From assembly GCF_017901175.1 (NCBI RefSeq), contig NZ_CP072793.1, forward strand, positions 1,054,001-1,118,000: DNA of 64,000 nt, written 5' to 3'. This document shows positions 11,551 to 21,087 of this stretch, in pieces. Every line of letters begins with the position of its first letter. Position 1 is the stretch's first letter. Made by a program: the position numbers and the translations under genes. Under the pieces are notes generated by a model. It searched no databases. It was not told the DNA's origin and was given only the letters and a program-made list of their open reading frames with translations. Source of the stretch: Thiothrix unzii (GTDB taxonomy: Bacteria > Pseudomonadota > Gammaproteobacteria > Thiotrichales > Thiotrichaceae).

Positions 11551-12056
11551 TGAAACAAATCGCTTCGTTTTGCGGAATACTGGTGTTGTTAGCAGGTTGC
11601 GGGGAACCGTTTCATCTGCGCGGCAACACGTCGATGCCAAGCTTACAGCAAGGCGTTTATTTGCAGGGAATGAATACCCCGGCTGAGTTCGATCAAGCCT
11701 TGCGCCAAGGTTTGGAACGTGCCGGAGCCAGTATTAAACAAGACCCTAAAGCGGCGCAACTGACTGTTACCGTTAATAGTTACGATGAAAAGCGCACGGT
11801 ATCGGGGTATTCCTCAACCCGGCAGGTGCGTGAATTTAATCATGCGTTGGATGTGAGTATTCGGGTTAGTGGTGAAGGTGTAACCGACCCGACAGAAGCG
11901 CGTTCAGTGCATGTGGAACGCACCCAGATCTACGATGGTACGAGCGTACTTGGCTCATCCGAAGAAGAAACAACGATTAAGCAGGATTTGCGGCGTGAAG
12001 CGGCGCGGTTGCTATTGTTGCGGGTGCGGGCGGCAATTTCAAGCGCGGCGAAATAG
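11550..12056 (+). CDS. lptE: LPS-assembly lipoprotein LptE
   Basis: LptE plugs the LptD barrel in the outer membrane and helps insert lipopolysaccharide. The 168-residue protein starts with a signal peptide and lipobox LLAGC, followed by the family's FHLRGN motif directly after the anchor and a SGYSSTRQVREF segment in the middle. The leuS stop and lptE start share one base (TAATG), the conserved leuS-lptE pairing. holA, which usually follows, is elsewhere in the window. Confidence 0.88.
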
Positions 12057-12206
12057 TTTGCAGGTTTAGTGCCGCATTGCTGCATCTTTGATTGCGATAG
12101 ACCAATTATCAAGGCGGAGCCGGTTTTTTGATGGCGAGAAAGCTGGTAAAGCCTTGATCTTCAGACTACATTTAGTGGGTGTCTATACCGCAGCGAGGAT
12201 GTGAGC

Positions 12207-13808
12207 ATGAATACCTTTAATAACCAAAAGATCAATGCATTTCTCCAAGCGTTACACAGCAATCCTGCTGAAGTAATGCAACAAATCCCCCCCAAATACG
12301 ATCAGCAAGGCGAACCGTTGCTGGTCAATAGCCCCGCTACTACCACCGAAGCCAGCAGCACCGCATGGAATCAAGGCCGCGATAATTTACGCGCTGAGGT
12401 CATGGGGGAAACTGAAACGACGCGCTCGGCTTATGCCGCTAACGATAATCCGCGTAACCTAGTGGATAAGTTTACCCACGAAACCTTAGCAGCCATTGAT
12501 GCGGCTGGCTTAAAGGCGGCACGTTTGGAACAGCAACCCTGGAGTGGTGATTACTGGGCAACCGCTAGTGGTGGTTTGAGTAATCGTTATGCAGGCTGTA
12601 TGCCCGGTGGCTGGCAGGAAGGTTTTGATTACATTCGTAACCACCCGTCTAAAGTAATCCTGAAAAGTGGCAGCGAAGTTTGGGTAAACGAGCTTTCCCC
12701 AGCCGAAAAATACGATGCCTTGGTCGGTGATGCGAACGAAACTTTGACACGGCGTTCTTGGTTGGATGGCAAGCCGTATTTTGATAAGCACGGTGAAGTA
12801 CCCGGTTGGTTTGGGATTTGCCACGGCTGGGCTCCTGCTTCGTTCATGTTGCCGCGTCCCTTGAAAAGCATTAAATTGTTGACCCCTGATAATATCACTT
12901 TGACGTTTTACCCTTGTGAAATCAAAGCATTGGCTTCTTTATTGTGGGCAAAATCCGCACCGCGTACCCGTTTTATTGGGGGGCGTTGTAATACCGAAAA
13001 GCCCGTTTTTGATGAAACCATTGGGCGGGTAGCAACCTTGCATAACCCGTTTTTGGCGGAAGAAATTACCTCTAGCGAATGGTATACCCCAGATCCCGAA
13101 ACGCCTGCACCCGGTACTGTTGAGGTGTCACTATCCAGTGAAAGTTGGAATGAAGAAACGGGTGAGGTTGCCGGACGTGAAGGCGGGCGACCTACCGCCG
13201 CAGAATGCGTGGATTCCAACCCCGGAGCTTGGCATTTGGCGATCGTGAATCAAATTGGAGTTTCCAAACGCAGTATGGTGATGGATGCCAGTTTCGATTT
13301 TCAGGTGTGGAACCAACCGTTGTTAGGCTACCGTTATACCTATTTTAACCCGCAAACTTTGCATCAAACTGATGTATTAGCTGAAGCTACGGTGTCACGC
13401 GCGGCTTTTACTAACGATATTTTCCGCAAATATCGCAGTCCCAAAGCGGCGACAGTGGTGGGGATTGTGATGCGCGTTACCTATATGGGTGAAACCGGCA
13501 ATGATCATACCGAACTCGATACCCCGGAAGCGGATGCGCGGATCGACGTGGATTACTACTACGATTTAGAAATGGATACGGGTGGTAAAATCATCGGTGG
13601 CGAATGGTATACCAATCAACATCCCGACTTTTTGTGGACACCGCCTGTGGATGGGCGTGCAGTAAGCCGTTACGAAGCGTTGGCTACCGGCACTTGGCAA
13701 GCAGGGCAGGCAGTTCCTACCAGTTGGCGTGCCGCAGCAGTAAAGGCTTCCGCTGATTTATCGCCGTTAGCAGCTATTGTTGAACAGATGATTAAACTGG
13801 CTCAGTAA
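12207..13808 (+). CDS. Transglutaminase-elicitor-like protein
   Basis: This 533-residue protein resembles the transglutaminase elicitor family first known from Phytophthora GP42 and later found in some bacteria. The putative nucleophile is the cysteine in FGICHGWAPASF (about residue 205); WHLAIVN and the following VMDASFDFQVWNQP segment are candidate positions for the remaining catalytic residues. No signal peptide is obvious. GAGGA at 12195-12199 favours the ATG at 12207 over a GTG at 12201. The gene is 42 bp upstream of the giant CHAT protein and probably co-transcribed with it. Family assignment is from memory of motifs and should be confirmed by profile search. Confidence 0.6.
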   Translation: MNTFNNQKINAFLQALHSNPAEVMQQIPPKYDQQGEPLLVNSPATTTEASSTAWNQGRDNLRAEVMGETETTRSAYAANDNPRNLVDKFTHETLAAIDAAGLKAARLEQQPWSGDYWATASGGLSNRYAGCMPGGWQEGFDYIRNHPSKVILKSGSEVWVNELSPAEKYDALVGDANETLTRRSWLDGKPYFDKHGEVPGWFGICHGWAPASFMLPRPLKSIKLLTPDNITLTFYPCEIKALASLLWAKSAPRTRFIGGRCNTEKPVFDETIGRVATLHNPFLAEEITSSEWYTPDPETPAPGTVEVSLSSESWNEETGEVAGREGGRPTAAECVDSNPGAWHLAIVNQIGVSKRSMVMDASFDFQVWNQPLLGYRYTYFNPQTLHQTDVLAEATVSRAAFTNDIFRKYRSPKAATVVGIVMRVTYMGETGNDHTELDTPEADARIDVDYYYDLEMDTGGKIIGGEWYTNQHPDFLWTPPVDGRAVSRYEALATGTWQAGQAVPTSWRAAAVKASADLSPLAAIVEQMIKLAQ

Positions 13809-13850
13809 TTAATCCATACGCTCAATCATCCTAAAAATTCCGAGGAATGC

Positions 13851-16800
13851 ATGGAAATCATTAAAGTAAGTGGCAAATTGACAGGGAAAAACATGCCACA
13901 ACCATTAGCGGGGGAGTTCGCGGGTATCGTCAATATCAGCTATCACCAAGAGGTGATGCTGGATACCCAAGAACGCAGTTTCAGCAAAGCCAGTGAGGTC
14001 GAGCTTACCGAGGTAACGCCCGATACCTTGCTGGAGCTGGAATTTGAGGGTGGCTATAAGCGTTGGATACGGGCGCAGGCGTTAACCCGGCAAACCCTCA
14101 AAACGGCGAAATTCCTGCGGGTACTAACCATCAGCTTGCCTGAGGGTATGACGACGGAAACGCTGTTACAAACCCTGGAACAGCGGCAAGTGTCTGCGCC
14201 GGGTTTGTGTCAGTGCGCGGATACCAGCGCGTTAACCCTGCAAGCGGTGCAGGGCGAAGCGGTACTCGATAACAGTAAACCAACCTTAGTATTGCTTCAC
14301 GGTGCATTCGCTAATACCCGTGGCAGCTTCGGTGCGTTGTGGGAATCCCGTGAAGGTTACAATGCCAGCGTGTGGTTAAAACGTCTGTTTACCCCGTATG
14401 CGGGGCAAGTCTTTGCCTTTGAACACCCCACTTTAAGCGTGAGTCCGGTGCGTAATGCGGTGCAGTTATTGCGTCAGTTACCTGCGAATGCCCGCTTGCA
14501 TCTGATAACGCATGGGCGCGGTGGTTTGCTTGGGGAATTGTTGTGTCAAGGCACGTTGCAACGCCGTGCAGCAACGGCTGATGCAGCATATACCGATACC
14601 CAGACGATTTTCAGTGATAAGGAATTACGCGGGTTTGAGGATGAAACCCAGCGCAGCGATGCCGAAGATTTGCGTGAATGTGCGCGACTGCTGAGTGAAA
14701 AGAATATTCGGGTCGAACGGTTTGTGCGGGTGGCTTGTCCGGCGCGTGGTACGGCATTAATTACCGAGGCATTAGAAAATACCCTGTCGGTGCTGTTTAA
14801 TGCCTTGGATGTGACGCGCATCGGACGTTTGCAGGATGCGGCACAATACGTGCGTTTGGCGTTGCTGGGTGTATTGCAGAGTCGTCAGAGTGTGCAAGCC
14901 GTTCCCGGTTTAGCCGCAATGATGCCGACCGCGCCATTGATTCGGTTATTGAATCGCCCAGGTGTGCGGGTGCGCGATTCTGCGTTGGTAGTGATTGCGG
15001 GCAATGCCAAGGTTTCCAGCGTGTTGGGGCAATTGAAACCGTGGGTAGCCGAGTGTTTTGCGGGTGAACCCAATGACTTCGTGGTGAATACCCTCAGTAT
15101 GTACGGCGGTTTGGAACGCACTTCCGGCAAATATTTTTACCCTGATCAGCGCGATAGCAGCAGCCATTTCGGATATTTTCGGGATGCGCAGGTGTTGGAG
15201 CGGGTGCTGCATGGCCTGACTCACCCGGAGCAGGACGCGCTATTGCAATATTTACCCGTGCAAGTGCGGGCTCCCGCGATTGAGCGTTCCGCACAGTCTG
15301 CCGTTGATAATACCAATGTGGTGTATTTTGTCCCCGGTTTCATGGGATCAAGCTTGTTGGTTAATGAACGTCCAGTGTGGTTGGACATGGGTGAGTTGAG
15401 CTGGGGCGAGTTCACCAGTTTGAAAATTACCCAGGCGGGCGTGCAAGCAGGCGAGGTTTTAAACGTTTACCGCCCGTTATTGAACGCTTTAGCAGGCACG
15501 CATCGGGTGGAAACCTTTACTTACGATTGGCGGCGTTCGGTGCTGGATGCGGCGCGTGATTTTGGGGAAAAGCTTAAGCAGGCACTGGACGAGGCGCAAC
15601 AAGCCCAACGTAAATTGACCGTGCGGTTGCTGGCACATTCCACTGGCGGCATGGTGCTAGTCGCGCTCATGAGCGAATTGCCGAGTTTGTGGAAACGCTT
15701 GCAGGAAGAAGCTGATTGCCGTTGTGTATTGCTGGGTACGCCGTTGCAGGGAAGTGTTGCGGCGGTGCAAATGGTCATGGGCAAACACCGTTTAATCCGT
15801 TTACTGGATTTGCTCGACGGTAAAGCACTCGAAGAAAAAGCTTTCGCAGCACAGTTTGCGGCATGGCCAGGTTTGCTGGAGCAGTTACCGGAAAGCTATT
15901 TGCAGGAAGCGCGTTGGCAAACGTTGTTAGGCGACGATTTTGAAAACTGGGCAGCGCGGCGTTTATTACCGCAAGCACAACAAGTCCGGGCGCAATTACG
16001 GGCGGTAACGCTGGATACGCAACGGGTGTTGTACGTGCATGGCAAAGCTCCGTTGACTCCTTCCGCTGTGGTGATGGATGACGTAGCACCTCGCTTTAAA
16101 GCGGCGGGGGAGGGCGACGGGGTAACGCTGTATTCCAGTGTCAATTGGCGCGGGCAGCAATGGTTTATGCCGGTGGAACACGGGTGCTTGGCAACCCAAC
16201 CGGAACATTTCCCGGCACTATTGAGCTTATTGACGGAAGGCAAAAGTCATCAGTTGGATCAGGTTCCGCCACAAACGACCGCCGCAGGTGAGCAATGGTT
16301 GCCGACGATTGAAGCGGAATTATTCCCGGATGAGGCGGAGTTACAAGCGGCTGCCTTGGGTTATCACACGGTAATGACCCAAGAAGAAGTGCGCCCGCAG
16401 ATTGAAGTGCGGGTCATGCACGGCGATTTGGAATACGTAGCGCACCCGATTGTGGTCGGGCATTACGACGGCGATGGCATTGTCAGCACCGAGCGGGTTC
16501 TCGATAAATGTTTGGGTGGGCGACTCAGTGAGCTGATGCGTTTGGGGCAGTATCCCGGACAGCTCAAAACCTCCGAAGTGGTGCTTAACCCCGGCAAACG
16601 TCCCGGTGGCGCGGTGGTAGTGGGTTTGGGCGAAGTGGGTAAATTGACCCCCAGTTATTTGATTGCCAGCGTTGCCGATGCTTTGGTGTATTACGCGCTG
16701 ACGGTGCGCAGCCATTTAGGGAATGCGGCAACTAAAAGTGTTACTGAAGTTACCCCGGTACACGTTACCAGCTTATTGATTGGTACGGTGGCGGGTGGGG

Positions 16801-19115
16801 TGAGTTTGGCGGATTCGATTGCGTCGATTTTACGTGCCTTCGGACGCGCCAATCTGGTTCTCGAAAAAACCGAGCAAAACGCCAGAGTGCGCTTGGGCAG
16901 TCTGGATTTTCTGGAGTTGTACGAAGACCGGGCGGTGGAAGCCGCGCGTTTGGTACGCTGCATGACCACTTACCCGGAATTTCGTCGTGACTTTAAAGCC
17001 AGTACTTTAATGGGGGTGTTGCCGGGGAATCGTCGGCGTGTGATGTACCGTGACGGTGGCAGTTGGTGGCGACGGTTACAGATTGAAACCTATGACGAGG
17101 GTTTGAAATACACTGCGTTAACCGACCGGGCGCGTGCGGAAATGCGCTTGCAGGCTACCCAGCGTAAGTTCGTGGATCAGTTCATCAATAAAGCCGTTGC
17201 GACTAGCAAAGCTGATCCTGAATTGAGCAAAACCTTGTTTGAATTGCTATTGCCCACCGAAATCAAAGAACAAGCCCCGCAAGGTGAAAATCTGGTGTTG
17301 GTGCTGGATGAAGAAACGTCCGCCTACCCGTGGGAGTTATTGCACGACCGCCGCAGCCCGGAATCGCAGCCCATGTCGGTGCGTTCGGGGATGTTGCGTC
17401 AATTGGTGGTGGAACAGCCGCGCCGGGTGCGCAGTACCAGTAAAGACATGGCTTTGGTCATTGGTGATCCGCCCGTGGATGCAGGGTTTGTGCAATTGGA
17501 TGCGGCGTATCAAGAAGCAAACACTATTACCAATTTGCTGGGTAAATGGGATTTTCAGGTTGTCAGTAAAATCCGCAAACCCTCGATTGAAATTGTCACC
17601 GCATTGCTGGCAGAAGATTACCGCATTGTGCATTTAGCCGGTCATGGGGTGTATCAATACGAGCCGCCGGGTGCGCCGGGGAAACTCGTCACCGGTATGG
17701 TGTTGGGTGATGGCGCGTTTTTGACAGCGGCAGAAATTACGCAAATGGGCTGCGTGCCGGATTTTGTGTTTATCAATTGCTGTCATTTGGCGAAGATGGA
17801 TTTCAGCCCGCCCGCAATACACGATGCGGTAACGCAAAATCGCAGCAAATTAGCGGCGAGTTTCGCTAAGCAATTGATTGAACTGGGGGTGAAAGCAGTA
17901 GTGGCGGCAGGTTGGGCGATTGACGATGCTGCTGCGCAAGTGTTTTCCGAAACCTGTTACAACGTATTGTTACGCGGGGAAACTTTTGGCTCGGCGATTG
18001 TGGAAGCGCGGCGTGAAGCATGGCGGTTGCACTCCAACACCAATACGTGGGGGGCGTACCAGTGTTACGGCGACCCCGAATACCGTTTGCGCCCGTTGAA
18101 TAACCGTGACGGACACAGTGCCCAGCAAACCGATCAGTGGCAATTTGTGGCAGAAGTCGAGGCAATTGCGGAATTGCAGAATTTGAGCAATGCGGCGGAT
18201 ACCTCTAACCCGGACGAATACCCGTTGTTACAGGAGCGTTTGGCGTTGTTGCACAAAGCGATTCCTGCTGATTGGCTGACGCATTCGCTGGTGTTGTACG
18301 CGCTGGGTCGGGCTTACGGCAAGCTGGATAAGTACATGGAGGCATTAGAGGCTTACCGCGTTGCGATTGAATCCCCAGATTCTGATTACCCGCTGCGCTT
18401 GTTGGAAGACAAAGTAAATCTGCAAACTTCGTTCGCGCTGGCGTGTGCGTTGCATCCGCAAACCGTATTGCCGCCCGCTTGGTTGGAAGACGCGCCCACC
18501 TGCGAGCAACTGATTACGCACTTGCTGCAAGACAGTAAATTGTCGTTAGCGCATTTGGAAAAACTCGGTTCAAGCCTTGAACGCATGGAAGAGGAGGGCA
18601 AATACTACAAGCGTTTAGCGATGATTGTGACCGACGATAAGCGCACCCAAGCTTTGCGGGAAATGGAAGCTGCCTATAAACGTGCGCACGAATTCGCGCT
18701 GGAAAAAACCGGGCAGGTGGCAGTTTACCCGTTAATCAACTGGTTAACCGCACGCATGGTACGCTGGCGGCGTGAAAATATTAAACAGCTAGACCGCATT
18801 GAAATGAAGGAATGGCTCGATAAAGCACAGGAACAAGCGGATAAAGCGGAACGGCGTTCCCCGAATTTCCTCACCGGAATTGCGGTGGCAGAATGCGCTT
18901 TACTGCAATATTTGTTGAGTGCGCGGCTCGAAGAAACGGTGCAACTTGAACGCATCGGTAGCTTTTACGCCGAAGCGATTGCCCGTGGTGCGGCTCCGCG
19001 CAAGAGCCGTTACGTGTCGGAGCATTTAACTTTTGTGCGCTTAATGCTGGAAGGGTATCTAGCGGAAAACGTGGTGGATAGCCTGCACCAAATGGAGGGG
19101 CGGTTAGCGGTTTAG
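13851..19115 (+). CDS. Giant multidomain protein: two alpha/beta-hydrolase-like domains, CHAT protease, TPR tail
   Basis: This 1754-residue protein starts at an ATG after GAGGAA. Residues about 140-470 form an alpha/beta-hydrolase-like domain (TLVLLHGAFANTRGSFG), but its nucleophile elbow reads THGRGG, with Arg where Ser is expected. Residues about 488-800 form a second, lipase-like domain (VYFVPGFMGSS) with an intact elbow LLAHSTGGM, Ser597, a GDG segment and a candidate histidine in PVEHGCL. A CHAT caspase-like domain follows, with His1265 in HLAGHG and Cys1311 (or Cys1310) in FINCCHL. A TPR-like segment begins near residue 1482 (YALGRAYGKLDKYMEALEAY). The stop overlaps the convergent moaA stop. 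Substrates are unknown. Confidence 0.8.
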   Translation: MEIIKVSGKLTGKNMPQPLAGEFAGIVNISYHQEVMLDTQERSFSKASEVELTEVTPDTLLELEFEGGYKRWIRAQALTRQTLKTAKFLRVLTISLPEGMTTETLLQTLEQRQVSAPGLCQCADTSALTLQAVQGEAVLDNSKPTLVLLHGAFANTRGSFGALWESREGYNASVWLKRLFTPYAGQVFAFEHPTLSVSPVRNAVQLLRQLPANARLHLITHGRGGLLGELLCQGTLQRRAATADAAYTDTQTIFSDKELRGFEDETQRSDAEDLRECARLLSEKNIRVERFVRVACPARGTALITEALENTLSVLFNALDVTRIGRLQDAAQYVRLALLGVLQSRQSVQAVPGLAAMMPTAPLIRLLNRPGVRVRDSALVVIAGNAKVSSVLGQLKPWVAECFAGEPNDFVVNTLSMYGGLERTSGKYFYPDQRDSSSHFGYFRDAQVLERVLHGLTHPEQDALLQYLPVQVRAPAIERSAQSAVDNTNVVYFVPGFMGSSLLVNERPVWLDMGELSWGEFTSLKITQAGVQAGEVLNVYRPLLNALAGTHRVETFTYDWRRSVLDAARDFGEKLKQALDEAQQAQRKLTVRLLAHSTGGMVLVALMSELPSLWKRLQEEADCRCVLLGTPLQGSVAAVQMVMGKHRLIRLLDLLDGKALEEKAFAAQFAAWPGLLEQLPESYLQEARWQTLLGDDFENWAARRLLPQAQQVRAQLRAVTLDTQRVLYVHGKAPLTPSAVVMDDVAPRFKAAGEGDGVTLYSSVNWRGQQWFMPVEHGCLATQPEHFPALLSLLTEGKSHQLDQVPPQTTAAGEQWLPTIEAELFPDEAELQAAALGYHTVMTQEEVRPQIEVRVMHGDLEYVAHPIVVGHYDGDGIVSTERVLDKCLGGRLSELMRLGQYPGQLKTSEVVLNPGKRPGGAVVVGLGEVGKLTPSYLIASVADALVYYALTVRSHLGNAATKSVTEVTPVHVTSLLIGTVAGGVSLADSIASILRAFGRANLVLEKTEQNARVRLGSLDFLELYEDRAVEAARLVRCMTTYPEFRRDFKASTLMGVLPGNRRRVMYRDGGSWWRRLQIETYDEGLKYTALTDRARAEMRLQATQRKFVDQFINKAVATSKADPELSKTLFELLLPTEIKEQAPQGENLVLVLDEETSAYPWELLHDRRSPESQPMSVRSGMLRQLVVEQPRRVRSTSKDMALVIGDPPVDAGFVQLDAAYQEANTITNLLGKWDFQVVSKIRKPSIEIVTALLAEDYRIVHLAGHGVYQYEPPGAPGKLVTGMVLGDGAFLTAAEITQMGCVPDFVFINCCHLAKMDFSPPAIHDAVTQNRSKLAASFAKQLIELGVKAVVAAGWAIDDAAAQVFSETCYNVLLRGETFGSAIVEARREAWRLHSNTNTWGAYQCYGDPEYRLRPLNNRDGHSAQQTDQWQFVAEVEAIAELQNLSNAADTSNPDEYPLLQERLALLHKAIPADWLTHSLVLYALGRAYGKLDKYMEALEAYRVAIESPDSDYPLRLLEDKVNLQTSFALACALHPQTVLPPAWLEDAPTCEQLITHLLQDSKLSLAHLEKLGSSLERMEEEGKYYKRLAMIVTDDKRTQALREMEAAYKRAHEFALEKTGQVAVYPLINWLTARMVRWRRENIKQLDRIEMKEWLDKAQEQADKAERRSPNFLTGIAVAECALLQYLLSARLEETVQLERIGSFYAEAIARGAAPRKSRYVSEHLTFVRLMLEGYLAENVVDSLHQMEGRLAV

Positions 19116-20119
19116 CCGCCGGTAGCACTCATATGACGGAAAATGACGGGCTGGCCTTGCAAGTTAAATTCGTGGCCTTGCGGTTTGAGAGCCATTGATT
19201 CCAGCAAGGCTGCCCGTACTGCTGAGTCATCACTTGGGTTTTCTCGCAACACACGGCGTAAGTCCATTGAGTGTTCCTGTCCTAAACACAACAGTAAGCG
19301 TCCTTCCGCCGTGATGCGCACCCGGTTGCAGGTGTCGCAGAAATTGTGGCTGTGTGGGGAAATAAACCCCACGCACTGCGCATTGTCCTCACGCCGGAAA
19401 TAGCGTGCAGGCCCGCCGGTATTATCGGCTATTTCGTGCAAAGGGAATTGCTGGCGTAAATCACGCAAGATTTCATCGCTGGAATAATACGCTTCCGCGC
19501 GGTCATGATCGCCGATAATTCCCATCGGCATTTCTTCGATAAAGGTAATGTCCATGCCGCGTTGATGGGCAAACGTGACCAAATCCAACACTTCGTCGTG
19601 ATTACGGTGCTTTAAAATCACTGCATTGAGTTTCACCCGCTGAAAGCCCGCCGCTAACGCCGCATCAATCCCGGCGAAGACTTTGTTAATGTCGCCCAAA
19701 CGTGTCAGGGTATTGAAACGTTGCGAATCAAGTGTATCAAGGCTGATATTGATGCGGGTCACACCCGCCGCTTTTAAATCGTTGGCATATCGCGCTAATT
19801 GCGTGCCGTTGGTGGTTAAAGTCAGATCGTGCAAGCCTTCAAGTTTCCCTAAATCATTGAACAGCTTGAGAATATTGCGGCGCACCAGCGGCTCACCTCC
19901 GGTAATACGGATTTTGTGAACGCCAAGTTCCACAAAGGCTTTGCCTAGTCGTGCCATTTCTTCCAGCGTTAGCAATTGTTCACGCGGCACAAACGTCATG
20001 TCTTCCGACATGCAATACACGCAGCGCAAATCACAACGGTCTGTTACCGATAAGCGCACGTAAGTCACTTGCCGCCCGAAACGGTCAACCAACGTTGTGG
20101 GGTTAGCACTCGTATCCAT
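19112..20119 (-). CDS. moaA: GTP 3',8-cyclase MoaA
   Basis: MoaA is the radical SAM enzyme for the first step of molybdopterin synthesis. The N-terminal SAM cluster motif CDLRCVYC, the GGEPLVRRN block and the C-terminal second cluster ligands (FCDTCNRVRIT, then CLG) are all present, and the protein ends in the Gly-Gly tail typical of MoaA. The ATG at 20119 (335 residues) is preferred over an upstream TTG at 20149 that falls inside the 52-bp repeat. A mobA-mobB fusion gene lies on the far side of the repeat-bounded island. Confidence 0.94.
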   Translation of the reverse strand: MDTSANPTTLVDRFGRQVTYVRLSVTDRCDLRCVYCMSEDMTFVPREQLLTLEEMARLGKAFVELGVHKIRITGGEPLVRRNILKLFNDLGKLEGLHDLTLTTNGTQLARYANDLKAAGVTRINISLDTLDSQRFNTLTRLGDINKVFAGIDAALAAGFQRVKLNAVILKHRNHDEVLDLVTFAHQRGMDITFIEEMPMGIIGDHDRAEAYYSSDEILRDLRQQFPLHEIADNTGGPARYFRREDNAQCVGFISPHSHNFCDTCNRVRITAEGRLLLCLGQEHSMDLRRVLRENPSDDSAVRAALLESMALKPQGHEFNLQGQPVIFRHMSATGG

Positions 20120-20132
20120 TACCACTTTATCT

Positions 20133-20184
20133 CCTGCACCGCATCCCAAATGACCACTTTACACAGCCCGCCTTGGAAAGGAAA
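20133..20184. repeat. 52-bp direct repeat, left copy
   Basis: Bases 20133-20184 are identical to 24506-24557, in the same orientation (starting CCTGCACCGCATCC, ending TTGGAAAGGAAA). The left copy is in the moaA leader, the right copy in the mobA leader. The 4.3 kb between them carries the Fic, Roc-like and nucleotidyltransferase genes. It could be an attachment-site or target duplication, or a duplicated intergenic region. Confidence 0.9.
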
Positions 20185-20219
20185 TTAGTCTCTTGTTGGA
20201 AACAGGAATAGTGATCAAG

Positions 20220-21065
20220 CTAACGCAACTCTTCCAGAATCACCCGCTGCGTATCCAACATGGAATCGGCAATGAAATCCAAAAAGGGTTCGATGTCACC
20301 CCTATCTGCTGCTGCGAGAGCTTGCAGGTAAAGCCGCCGTTTGGTGGTGCGCACAATCACGGGGGTATAGCCTTGTATCAGCAGGATCAGGTTCATCAAT
20401 ATCCGCGCTCCACGCCCATTGCCATCGTCGAAGGGGTGAATCCGCACCATATTGTAATGGGCAATCCCTGCGACTGTGACCGCATGAAGCTGGTTCAGAT
20501 TTGAGTTTACCCAATCGCATAATTGCTGCATTTCCAGCGGAACTTGTAACGGCTCGATGTAATGATGGATTGAACCGTCCTGTTGTAACACATGATTCGG
20601 CTGCGATTTGTACTGCCCCGGTGTGGCGGGCTTTTGTACCCGTTGCCCTTGGGAATTCAGTGCAGGGGTAGATTGCACGCCAGCCAGCAACAGCGCATTG
20701 AGTTCCTTGATCAGCCCTTCGCTGATGGCGCGTTTTTGTGCTACCACATCAAATAGCAGGTCGATGGCTTCGGCATGGTTGCGGGCATCGAGAAAGTCCT
20801 TGAACGGCTTGCCTTCTACCGTTAGCCCTTCCTGCAAAAAGAAGATGGTTTCGCTTAGCGTCAGGGTGCTGCCTTCGATGGCGTTGCTGTCATACGTCCA
20901 TTCGGCGCGGAGCTTTTGCTGGATGGGTTGCCAGTGGTCAGGCTGTTGCGCACGCAAACGCTGGATGTCGGCTTGTGCGGCATCAATGGTTGCCAGTTTG
21001 CTGGTCAACTGGGTTGGGGTTTGGAGCTGGTAGGAAGGGTTTTGCATACGTTGCACTTTTAGCAT
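20220..21065 (-). CDS. Fic family protein
   Basis: Fic proteins transfer AMP or related groups to target proteins. The active-site motif HPFDDGNGRGAR is complete, and the N-terminus has an inhibitory-helix-like segment (SNAIEGSTLTL, matching S/TxxxEG/N), so this should be an autoinhibited active enzyme of about 281 residues. Upstream of it are only in-frame GTG/TTG codons; ATGs at 21065 and 21047 are both plausible starts. The gene begins just after the Roc-like gene stop (21088), so the two probably form one unit. Confidence 0.88.
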   Translation of the reverse strand: MLKVQRMQNPSYQLQTPTQLTSKLATIDAAQADIQRLRAQQPDHWQPIQQKLRAEWTYDSNAIEGSTLTLSETIFFLQEGLTVEGKPFKDFLDARNHAEAIDLLFDVVAQKRAISEGLIKELNALLLAGVQSTPALNSQGQRVQKPATPGQYKSQPNHVLQQDGSIHHYIEPLQVPLEMQQLCDWVNSNLNQLHAVTVAGIAHYNMVRIHPFDDGNGRGARILMNLILLIQGYTPVIVRTTKRRLYLQALAAADRGDIEPFLDFIADSMLDTQRVILEELR

Positions 21066-21087
21066 ATTTACCAACAACACCGTTAGT

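Noticed and set aside
20120-20219. Possible molybdenum cofactor riboswitch in the moaA leader, suggested by the same 52-bp sequence upstream of mobAB
   Set aside because: The two copies are in opposite orientation relative to their genes and no Moco-motif helices could be drawn, so duplication by insertion explains it better.
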